A DNA stretch of 7,041 nucleotides from Chthoniobacter flavus (GTDB lineage: Bacteria > Verrucomicrobiota > Verrucomicrobiia > Chthoniobacterales > Terrimicrobiaceae): NCBI GenBank assembly GCA_945903555.1, contig CAMDOJ010000093.1:1-7041 (forward strand), written 5' to 3'. Made by a program: the position numbers and the translations under genes. The number at the start of each line of letters is the position of its first letter. Position 1 is the first letter of the stretch. The notes under the pieces were generated by a model. It ran no database searches. It saw nothing but the letters and a program-made list of their open reading frames with translations, and was not told where the DNA came from. This document shows, in pieces, positions 1 through 5,401 of the stretch.

Positions 1-887
1 GTAATCACTTCGTATTCGCCAGGAGCGAGAGTTTTGACCGGCATGCCTGCCCAGACTTCGGGATCAAAGCCATAGCGCCCCTCGGATTTTACAGCGATGG
101 AATGAATGGCCCCCGGCGTGCTGAGATCGCGCACATGGTCGACCAAGGCGTTTGCGGCCGAAGCGGCAGAGGAAGCCCCGCGCGCCGCAATGATCGCGGC
201 ACCGCGCTTACCAACGGATTCGCAGAAGGCCCCCTCGAGCCAATCAAGATCATTGATCACTCCAGTCGCGGCCTTGCCATTGATTTTGGCATGACCAAAT
301 GCGGGGAACATAGTCGGACTGTGATTACCGAAGATAAAAATGTCGCTCACATCCGTAGTCGCAAAGCCGGCTTTTTTAGCCAGCATCGTTTGAGCGCGGT
401 TCTGATCTAATCGGACCATCGCGGTGAAGCGGTCGGGAGTCAGTCGGCGAGCCTTACTGGCGGCAATCATGCAATTCGTATTCGCGGGATTACCCACAAC
501 GGCCACACGGGCGTTCTCAGCCGAAATCTCGTCAATAATTGTTCCCTGCGACGTAAAGATTTTTCCATTATCCTTGAGCAGGTCGGCACGCTCCATTCCT
601 GGGCCGCGTGGCTTCGCGCCAACAAGGAGACACCAATTCGCATCCTTGAATCCGACCCGGGCATCGTCGGTGAGAACCATGCTGTTCAGCAGAGGAAAGG
701 CACAGTCATCGAGTTCCATCGCCACCCCCTCCAGCGCCTTCATGGCTTTTTCAAAAGGAACTTCGATGAGTTGAAGGATGACCGGTTGATCTAGGCCAAA
801 CATCGCACCAGAAGCAATGCGAGGGAGAAGGGAATAGGAAATTTGGCCGGCTGCACCGGTAACAGCAACGCGAATGGGTGGTTTCAT
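1..887 (-). CDS. mdh: Malate dehydrogenase, cytosolic (group 2) type; C-terminus cut by window edge
   Basis: NAD-dependent oxidation of malate to oxaloacetate in the cytoplasmic TCA cycle. The frame is open from the ATG at 887-885 to the window edge: 295 residues, against about 327 usual for the family, so only the last 30 or so are missing. Seen in the translation: N-terminal Rossmann loop TGAAGQI (residues 10-16); substrate-loop motif GAKPRGPGMER (90-100) with two arginines; GNPANTN (132-138); RLDQNRA (159-165), holding the relay Asp161 and substrate Arg164; catalytic histidine in GNHS (His189); and ARGASSAASAANA (235-247). The family usually has RLDHNRA, so Gln162 replaces the usual His beside the relay Asp. 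The ATG start places the glycine loop at the normal distance from the N-terminus. No clear Shine-Dalgarno sequence precedes it. The gene is divergent from the small gene at 1015. LDH is excluded by the group-2 MDH signature and substrate loop. Confidence 0.95.
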   Translation of the reverse strand, partial: MKPPIRVAVTGAAGQISYSLLPRIASGAMFGLDQPVILQLIEVPFEKAMKALEGVAMELDDCAFPLLNSMVLTDDARVGFKDANWCLLVGAKPRGPGMERADLLKDNGKIFTSQGTIIDEISAENARVAVVGNPANTNCMIAASKARRLTPDRFTAMVRLDQNRAQTMLAKKAGFATTDVSDIFIFGNHSPTMFPAFGHAKINGKAATGVINDLDWLEGAFCESVGKRGAAIIAARGASSAASAANALVDHVRDLSTPGAIHSIAVKSEGRYGFDPEVWAGMPVKTLAPGEYEVI

Positions 888-1014
888 GAAGGCGACAAAC
901 TATGTTCCCCCACGCCTCGCTCCAAGCAAAAAAGTCCCCCCACTCGGTCGCGCACAAAGATTAATGAAAGTTTGACTGGACACACCCCCATAAGAATGGT
1001 AAATCTTACCTCTA
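888..1014. promoter_or_regulatory. Divergent intergenic region, presumed promoters for mdh and the small gene
   Basis: These 127 nt separate two divergent genes and must carry both upstream regions. On the plus strand TTGACT (972-977) is a good -35-like hexamer, but no strong -10 lies at the ideal 17-nt spacing. TGGTAAATC (997-1005) resembles an extended -10, yet sits about 22 nt away. If that -10 is used, transcription would begin almost at the ATG and the mRNA would be nearly leaderless. On the minus strand TTGCTT with a CATAGT-like -10 near mdh is weak. No operator palindrome was found. The promoter assignments are inference. Confidence 0.3.
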
Positions 1015-1335
1015 ATGCTTATGCAACGTAAAAGTGCGTTTTCTCGTCGAGGCCCCGATTTGGTGACCGAAGAGTTGGTTGCGGTGCTCACAAAGAAGAA
1101 TTCTTTTGAATTCAAACAGTTGTTCGATATGGTCCACGAACAACTCCGAGCCCGTAACGCAGCCAGCGGCGGGGAGGAAATGCTTCGCCTTCGTGCTTAT
1201 GAGAAACTTCAAAATCTCGTATCCCGCGGAATGGTCAAAAAAACTGGGAAAAAATACAAAGGCCTAGCATCACTCGCTAAAGCCCTCACTCCTGATCCAG
1301 TCCACGTTCCCGTTCCTGTTCCCAGTCCGAAGTAA
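1015..1335 (+). CDS. Small basic winged-helix-like hypothetical protein with Val-Pro tail
   Basis: 106 residues, product not recognised by name. The body (about residues 14-90) is predicted helical: LVTEELVAVLTKK, then FEFKQLFDMVHEQLRARN, then EEMLRLRAYEKLQNLVSRGMV. It is followed by a lysine-rich KKTGKKYKGLASL segment. Two or three helices followed by 'L..L...G.V.K.GK.Y.G' is the pattern of a winged-helix DNA-binding fold with its wing, so a nucleic-acid-binding role is plausible but inferred. The C-terminus is a short V-H-V-P-V-P-V-P tail encoded by imperfect hexamer repeats. A second in-frame ATG at 1021 would remove two residues (MLMQRK to MQRK) and is an equally possible start; neither has a Shine-Dalgarno sequence. 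The gene is supported by an intrinsic terminator 27 nt after the stop and by the mdh start being divergent. I believe similar small proteins occur in Verrucomicrobiota, but this is from memory and unverified. Confidence 0.7.
   Translation: MLMQRKSAFSRRGPDLVTEELVAVLTKKNSFEFKQLFDMVHEQLRARNAASGGEEMLRLRAYEKLQNLVSRGMVKKTGKKYKGLASLAKALTPDPVHVPVPVPSPK
1300..1323 (+). repeat. Four imperfect hexamer repeats inside the small gene
   Basis: GTCCAC, GTTCCC, GTTCCT and GTTCCC lie head to tail and in frame, encoding V-H/V-P/V-P/V-P at the C-terminus of the 1015-1335 protein. In-frame hexamers can expand or contract by slippage without breaking the frame. Confidence 0.75.
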
Positions 1336-1361
1336 AAATTCCCAGCCTCCCTCCCAGAGCC

Positions 1362-1401
1362 AACCCCTCAAAAACATCCACTTCTGGTTGAGGTTTTTTT
1401 T
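1362..1401 (+). terminator. Rho-independent terminator of the small gene
   Basis: CCTCAA (1366-1371) pairs with TTGAGG (1388-1393) around a 16-nt loop. The stem can be extended by AACC/GGTT pairing if two C are bulged. It is followed directly by eight T (1394-1401). The position, 27 nt after the 1333-1335 TAA, fits termination of the plus-strand gene. The stem is short and the loop long, but the T-tract is convincing. Confidence 0.75.
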
Positions 1402-1683
1402 ATCAACCTTGTTCTATAACGCTTAGGACAATCTGCTCTGGCTATCGGGCATCCAAATTGGAGCATTTATCGCTGTAGGATTTTCGCACTCCATCCGATG
1501 TGGGATTCGAGATGCACATTCCTCACGGTCTTTGAGCACTGCAACAGCATCGCGAATGCAAAAAGGGCAGAGAAAGCCTCATACCATTGCCTTTTTTGAA
1601 ATTGGACTTTGAACCCCAAAAGAAGGAGGCCTGACCTGAATGGCATTGTGAAAACTGGTCTCCTTGCTCGCACCCTTTGCCGA

Positions 1684-1733
1684 TTACGAAGGAGCACGCC
1701 AGAAGCACCACAGGCGGTGCCTCCGACTCGTAA
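1684..1733. repeat. 50-nt imperfect palindrome with one-sided bulges
   Basis: Four stem segments pair in order: TTACGA (1684-1689) with TCGTAA (1728-1733), GGAG (1691-1694) with CTCC (1721-1724), CAC (1695-1697) with GTG (1717-1719), and GCC (1698-1700) with GGC (1713-1715). That gives 16 base pairs closing a 12-nt loop. The extra bases (G1716, C1720 and the GAC at 1725-1727 opposite A1690) fall almost entirely on the right arm. An alternative fold pairs 1655-1665 with 1689-1702 (CTGG and CTCCTT against AAGGAG and CCAG). The pattern suggests a structured RNA or foldable single-stranded DNA hairpin. It lacks the GTT/AAC core boxes needed to call an integron attC site. Confidence 0.5.
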
Positions 1734-1747
1734 AGCCTACAGATATC

Positions 1748-1772
1748 GGAGAGCCCCTCTGTGCCACTCTCC
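1748..1772. repeat. Hairpin GGAGAG/CTCTCC
   Basis: A perfect 6-bp inverted repeat, GGAGAG (1748-1753) and CTCTCC (1767-1772), around a 13-nt loop. It lies inside the larger inverted repeat and so would form an internal stem of that element. No T-tract follows on either strand. Confidence 0.45.
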
Positions 1773-1807
1773 TAAAATCCAAAAGCAGGCCTCTTTTGGT
1801 ATCAGAA

Positions 1808-1829
1808 CCCTCCATAACATTTAGGAGGG
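1808..1829 (-). terminator. Hairpin downstream of ilvB, possible 3'-end structure
   Basis: CCCTCC (1808-1813) and GGAGGG (1824-1829) form a perfect 6-bp stem with a 10-nt loop, extendable by about two pairs including one G-T. On the minus strand it begins 44 nt after the ilvB stop, where a terminator is expected, but no run of T follows. It may be a Rho-dependent or RNA-stabilising 3' structure rather than an intrinsic terminator. Confidence 0.3.
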
Positions 1830-1873
1830 CTCAATCTCCGTTCCCAACGTAACTAGATCGAAAATATCGGTAA

Positions 1874-3649
1874 TTACTCGGTAATGATATCCTTGTAGGT
1901 TTTACCTGAAGGAATCATTGGTAACACGTGCTCCGTGAAGGGAACCATAACATCAAGAAGATAGGCTTCCTTCGAATCAAGCATGCGCTTCATTGCGGCA
2001 GGGAGATCTTTTTTATGGAGAACTCGCTCGCAAGGGACGCCGAAGCCTTTCGCGATGTCAACGTAGTTCGGATAAATGCGGTCGAGATCTTTTGGGTCGC
2101 CAAGGAAAGTGTGACCGCGATTACCACCGTGAAAGCGATCTTCCCATTGAACAACCATGCCGAGGTGTTGGTTATTGAGAATAATCGCCTTGGCTGCGAT
2201 GCCCTCGATATGGGCGGTAGCCAACTCTTGGACATTCATCAAAAAGGATCCGTCCCCATCGATATCAACGACCTGCTTGTGAGGAGCGCCGACCTTGGCT
2301 CCCATCGCAGCCGGGTAGCCGAAGCCCATAGAACCTAGACCTGCGGAAGTAATGAATGTACGTGGTTTGTCAAAATCATAGAATTGACCGGCCCACATTT
2401 GATGTTGCCCCACGCCGGTGGTAATAATGGCGTCACCCTTGGTCATCTCGCACAGGAGGCGAATGACGTGTTGGGGCTGAATGACATCCTCCGTATCCTT
2501 GAAGGAGAGCGGGTGCTTGGCCTTCCACTCGTTGATCTGCTTATACCAAGCAGGGAGACGGTTGAAATTTTTTATCGTTCGCTTGTAGCCAGCTTGGTCG
2601 AGAAGCTTGTTGAGTCGGGTCAACGCATACTTGAGATCGCTCAAGATCGGCAGTCGGACCGTTTTGTTTTTGTTGATCTCGGAATTATCGATGTCGATGT
2701 GAACGATCGTGCCGTGCTCACAAAATTTTTCGACTTTGCCAGTCACGCGGTCGTCGAAACGAACGCCAATGGCGAGAAGAAGGTCGGCTTCATTCACGGC
2801 ATTATTCGCGTAAACGGTACCGTGCATTCCGAGCCATTTTAAGGACAACGCGTGGGACTCAGGAAAGCAACCGATGCCCATGAGCGTAGTGGCCACAGGG
2901 ATTTGCGTGCGCTCAGCAAATTCCAACAACTCAGCAGATGCCTCGCCGGATATCACTCCTCCGCCACAATATATCATCGGGGCTTTGGCTTGCTTGATCA
3001 TGCCGATCATCTCATTGAGAGCCACGTCGTCCGCCTTGCGCTCGGGCTTGTAGCCACGAAGGTTGATCGTTTTTGGAAAAATAGGCTGCGTCGTCTGATT
3101 CTGGATATTCTTGGGGATGTCGATCAGCACAGGACCTGGACGCCCAGAACCGGCAATGTAAAAGGCCTCCTTAACGATACGGGGAAGCTCATTGATATCC
3201 CAAACGAGGTAGCTGTGCTTCACCATCGGAAGTGTCATTCCAAAAACGTCTGTCTCTTGGAATGCTCCCCGGCCGATCATTTCCTGTGGGACCTGACCAG
3301 TGATGGCTACGAGGGGAATCGAGTCCATGAAAGCATCAGCGATGCCGGTCACGAGATTCGTCGCGCCAGGACCGGAAGTGGCCATACAAACTCCGACTCG
3401 ACCTGTCACACGGGCATAGCCCTCAGCGGCAAAGATGCCACCTTGCTCGTGACGAGGTAGGATTGTGCGGATTTTTTTGGTTTTGGTGAGAGCTTGATGG
3501 ATCGGCATCGAGCAGCCGCCCGGATAAGCAAAAATGACGTCCACGCCTTCACGCTCGAGGCATTCGACAAGAATCTCCGCCCCGTTCATGACTTTGCCCC
3601 GTTCGGGTGCAGTAGCGGGCTTCGATGTGGCGGATTTTTTGGTCTTCAT
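1874..3649 (-). CDS. ilvB: Acetolactate synthase (acetohydroxyacid synthase), large catalytic subunit
   Basis: Catalyses the first common step of valine, leucine and isoleucine synthesis: condensation of two pyruvates, or pyruvate with 2-oxobutyrate, using thiamine diphosphate, Mg2+ and FAD. The 591 residues match the family's usual length. Domains in order: N-terminal ThDP pyrimidine domain (about 21-190) with catalytic Glu68 in RHEQG and the TSGPGATN loop (92-99); central FAD-linked domain (about 208-345) with CGGGVISG and RFDDRVTGK; C-terminal ThDP/Mg domain (about 390-580) with GDGSF (465-469) and NNQHLGMV (492-499), giving Mg ligands Asp466 and Asn493. QWEDRF (501-506) carries the Trp that lines the substrate and herbicide channel. 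The ATG at 3649 adds a Lys-rich 20-residue extension; Met21 is an alternative start. It follows the mgtE-like gene by 21 nt. No ilvN regulatory subunit follows. Oxalyl-CoA decarboxylase and pyruvate oxidase fit less well, given the ALS-type C-terminal motifs. Confidence 0.96.
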   Translation of the reverse strand: MKTKKSATSKPATAPERGKVMNGAEILVECLEREGVDVIFAYPGGCSMPIHQALTKTKKIRTILPRHEQGGIFAAEGYARVTGRVGVCMATSGPGATNLVTGIADAFMDSIPLVAITGQVPQEMIGRGAFQETDVFGMTLPMVKHSYLVWDINELPRIVKEAFYIAGSGRPGPVLIDIPKNIQNQTTQPIFPKTINLRGYKPERKADDVALNEMIGMIKQAKAPMIYCGGGVISGEASAELLEFAERTQIPVATTLMGIGCFPESHALSLKWLGMHGTVYANNAVNEADLLLAIGVRFDDRVTGKVEKFCEHGTIVHIDIDNSEINKNKTVRLPILSDLKYALTRLNKLLDQAGYKRTIKNFNRLPAWYKQINEWKAKHPLSFKDTEDVIQPQHVIRLLCEMTKGDAIITTGVGQHQMWAGQFYDFDKPRTFITSAGLGSMGFGYPAAMGAKVGAPHKQVVDIDGDGSFLMNVQELATAHIEGIAAKAIILNNQHLGMVVQWEDRFHGGNRGHTFLGDPKDLDRIYPNYVDIAKGFGVPCERVLHKKDLPAAMKRMLDSKEAYLLDVMVPFTEHVLPMIPSGKTYKDIITE

Positions 3650-3670
3650 AAGGTGATGGAAAATGATTTA

Positions 3671-4663
3671 TCACGCTAAAATAGCATACAGCATTTTGGC
3701 GAGTCCTAAATAACACGAGAGGGTGCATATATCGGCTATAGCCAAAGTAAGCGGACCAGCAGCAATTTTGGGATCCAATTTAAGCGCGCGAGAAAATGCG
3801 GGTATGAGAACACCTAAAAGGCACGCCGAAATCGTAGATAAAAAAACACTGCACCCGATTGAAAAAGCAGCAAGCCAATCGTGTTTCCACGTGAGTACGA
3901 TTATCCCTACAAGTAGGCCACAAGCGGAACCGAGCAGGACCGATGTCACAAACTCTTTGCGCGCGGCACCGAGCATCCAAAGTAAAGTCGGCTTGCTCTT
4001 GTGCATGGCCTGCAATGTCACCGCGATTGATTGGGCGCTTACGCTCTCACCGAGGCCGAGCACCAGCGTGAGAAAAAAAGCGAGGAGGATTTGTTTTTCG
4101 AGCGTATCAGAAAAAGCCCCCGCAAGGAGAGCACAAGCCGTTCCACCGAGGATGGTCGAAAGGAGCCACGGAAAGCGCAGAACGAATGCCCTTCTCGCCG
4201 AGGCGCTCCGGATCTCACTGGATCTCACCCCCAACGTTTGGAAAAGATCATCCATTCTCTCGTGCTCAGCGAAATCGAGAACCTCTTCCGTAAAGACCCC
4301 CACATCGAGAACTCCGCGAATGCGACGATTCTCATCGACCACCGGGAAAGCGAGAAATTTGTGGAGCACAAAAAGTTCGCAAGCCTCGAGGAGAGTCGCC
4401 TTGGTCGGAATAGCTACCACCCGGCGGATCATGCAATCGCGCAGCGGCATCTCGAGAGGTTCCGTGAGCAAACGCCGTGTCGGCAGAACGCCCTCCAACA
4501 CCCCATCCTGACCGGTCACATAGAAATAGATGATTTTTTCTCTTACCCCCTGCTTCCGGATGAGATCCATCGCCTCGCCAATATGAAGACAGGAATCGAG
4601 TACCGGAAACTCCATGGAGCAGAACTCCAGAACCGGTCGCTGCATCTCTAGTGAAGGGATCAT
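3671..4663 (-). CDS. Short MgtE-type Mg2+ transporter: two CBS domains plus membrane domain
   Basis: Predicted inner-membrane Mg2+ channel/transporter of the MgtE (SLC41-like) family, 330 residues against about 450 for typical MgtE. Two CBS domains come first (about 18-75 and 76-135, the second with AFPVVDENRRIRGVLDV). AEHERMDDLFQTLGV (132-146) then matches the helix linking CBS to the membrane part in MgtE. Five hydrophobic segments follow (about 163-183, 190-206, 237-258, 263-288, 303-328). The last carries LDPKIAAGP...AD (296-311), the family's conserved pore region; Asp311 aligns by eye with the Mg-selecting Asp of MgtE. The usual GGNxGxQ motif is replaced by GESVSAQS (205-212). The N-terminal superhelical Mg-sensing domain of MgtE is absent, and the gene begins just 54 nt after its upstream neighbour, so there is no room for it. 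The ATG at 4663 has no clear Shine-Dalgarno sequence; Met7 is possible. Confidence 0.85.
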   Translation of the reverse strand: MIPSLEMQRPVLEFCSMEFPVLDSCLHIGEAMDLIRKQGVREKIIYFYVTGQDGVLEGVLPTRRLLTEPLEMPLRDCMIRRVVAIPTKATLLEACELFVLHKFLAFPVVDENRRIRGVLDVGVFTEEVLDFAEHERMDDLFQTLGVRSSEIRSASARRAFVLRFPWLLSTILGGTACALLAGAFSDTLEKQILLAFFLTLVLGLGESVSAQSIAVTLQAMHKSKPTLLWMLGAARKEFVTSVLLGSACGLLVGIIVLTWKHDWLAAFSIGCSVFLSTISACLLGVLIPAFSRALKLDPKIAAGPLTLAIADICTLSCYLGLAKMLYAILA

Positions 4664-4717
4664 GGATGTGCCATAACTGAGAATAAAGAACCTGGCAATC
4701 GACAGGCGCGATTTTTT

Positions 4718-5401
4718 CTAATCTTGGGAGCCACTTTCATTGATGGTGGTTAAAATCAAAACCCAGAAACACTGGATCAAAACAGCCACCGGCAACTGAA
4801 GCAAGGGAGGCATAGAATACACCAGGCTCACCCCCGGCAACCAGACACACCATACCGCAATCTGTGTCGGGATCATTTTTTCATTTATAAAGTTCCAAGA
4901 AAAAATCGTTGCGAGAGCAGCAGGTCGGAAACCCTCTTTTTGTAAAGCCAGATAGGCGACCACCACAGGATTGACGATAAAAGGGCTGAAAATCAGCTGA
5001 TCAACAAGAACCTTCATGAACACAATGTCCCATGTGTTTCCAAAGCCAAAACACGCACCTTGGAAACGGTAAAAATAGTCCACACTGACGCCGAGCATAG
5101 CCCAGAGGGGAGCCAAGGAAGCGATTCTCCATAGATTATGAAGCTTGGGTTTCCCTTTTTGAAAAAAAACAACCCTCATAGTTTCCGGAAGCACGATCCC
5201 TGAGAAAATATAGCTAACGACCGCGAAACCATACCCCATCTCTTCGCGGACAGTTCCGACTTTGGCTAAAAATGCGCGGGTTCCATTGTGAAAAAGATAC
5301 ATCGCGATAAAGCAGATCATCACGGCCTGCAGAAGGAGGCCCGGAAACATATTAATACGGGCAGCCTGAAGCCCCTTGCTAAAAGCCGATCGAATGGTCA
5401 A
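4718..5401 (-). CDS. Multi-pass membrane protein resembling Mpv17/PMP22 family
   Basis: 227 residues with about five or six hydrophobic segments (roughly 19-38, 56-74, 93-108, 138-153, 180-196, 202-219). The C-terminal half matches my memory of the Mpv17/PMP22 pattern: a 'H.WY..L' equivalent in SVDYFYRFQG (106-115), the KVLVDQLIFSP block (130-140) with Asp135-Gln136 and Pro140, then W-x-x-W-x-P (Trp184, Trp187, Pro189), S-M-P-P (196-199), and a final hydrophobic segment with FW (212-213). Mpv17-family proteins are mostly eukaryotic organelle membrane channels of about 170-200 residues; bacterial members are uncommon. Function here is unknown. The start is TTG at 5401, overlapping the tilS stop as TTGA, with GGAAGG nine nt upstream, which argues for translational coupling. 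An internal ATG at Met18 is the alternative. No signal peptide beyond the first membrane segment is seen. An unrelated membrane protein remains possible. Confidence 0.6.
   Translation of the reverse strand: MTIRSAFSKGLQAARINMFPGLLLQAVMICFIAMYLFHNGTRAFLAKVGTVREEMGYGFAVVSYIFSGIVLPETMRVVFFQKGKPKLHNLWRIASLAPLWAMLGVSVDYFYRFQGACFGFGNTWDIVFMKVLVDQLIFSPFIVNPVVVAYLALQKEGFRPAALATIFSWNFINEKMIPTQIAVWCVWLPGVSLVYSMPPLLQLPVAVLIQCFWVLILTTINESGSQD

Larger units (their letters stand above)
1608..1806. repeat. Long-range inverted repeat enclosing a structured ~200-nt element
   Basis: CCAAAAG (1616-1622) plus AGGCCTG (1627-1633) is the exact reverse complement of 1786-1799, interrupted only by a 4-nt AAGG bulge on the left arm: 14 paired bases across a 152-nt interior. 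TTTGA (1608-1612) can add five more pairs with TCAGA (1802-1806), one of them G-T. A second copy of CCAAAAG (1779-1785) can instead fold locally with CTTTTGG (1793-1799), so two alternative pairings compete for the same right arm. GAACC flanks both sides (1611-1615 and 1805-1809). It could be a structured RNA with a closing stem, a small MITE-like element with terminal repeats, or a protein-binding or terminator region. Strand is unknown. Confidence 0.5.
1402..1873. other. Convergent intergenic spacer without a credible gene
   Basis: About 470 nt lie between the terminator of the plus-strand small gene and the stop of ilvB. Short reading frames on both strands show no family motif, lack a sensible start, or are arginine/serine-rich in the way of non-coding frames. 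An AAGGAGG (1623-1629) precedes an ATG at 1640, but that frame ends after three codons. I see no tRNA, tmRNA, RNase P or 6S signature. The right half holds several inverted repeats, listed separately; the left half (1402-1600) shows nothing beyond a small GCAT/ATGC hairpin near 1550. Confidence 0.7.

Noticed and set aside
1625..1640. CAGGTCAGG on the minus strand, a nine-base match to the conserved stretch of bacterial SRP RNA
   Set aside because: The bases that should follow (the GGAAGGAAGCAG loop region) are absent, so it is a chance match.
1467..1711. Overlapping minus-strand frames of 62-76 codons in the spacer
   Set aside because: No family motif, no sensible ribosome binding site, and they run across the inverted repeats, whose structure explains the sequence better.
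1655..1735. Possible tRNA or tRNA-like fold in the spacer
   Set aside because: No TTC-A T-loop box, no anticodon arm geometry and no acceptor stem of seven pairs could be found.
1609..1824. Plus-strand 71-codon frame starting at a TTG
   Set aside because: Arginine- and proline-rich composition typical of a non-coding frame, a TTG start, and it coincides with the paired arms of the structured element.
1868..1885. CGGTAAT direct repeat spaced 11 nt, straddling the ilvB stop codon
   Set aside because: One arm is coding sequence for the ilvB C-terminus; two short copies at a gene end are weak evidence for a binding site.
4031..4651. Long plus-strand frame opposite the mgtE-like gene (and similar ones opposite ilvB at 2384-2842 and 2852-3460)
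   Set aside because: Charged, low-hydrophobicity translations without motifs, antisense to genes with clear family signatures; they are shadows of the real codons.
4664..4717. CCTG/CAGG hairpin followed by a T-rich stretch on the minus strand between the Mpv17-like and mgtE-like genes
   Set aside because: The four-pair stem is too short to be called a terminator, and the T-stretch is interrupted.
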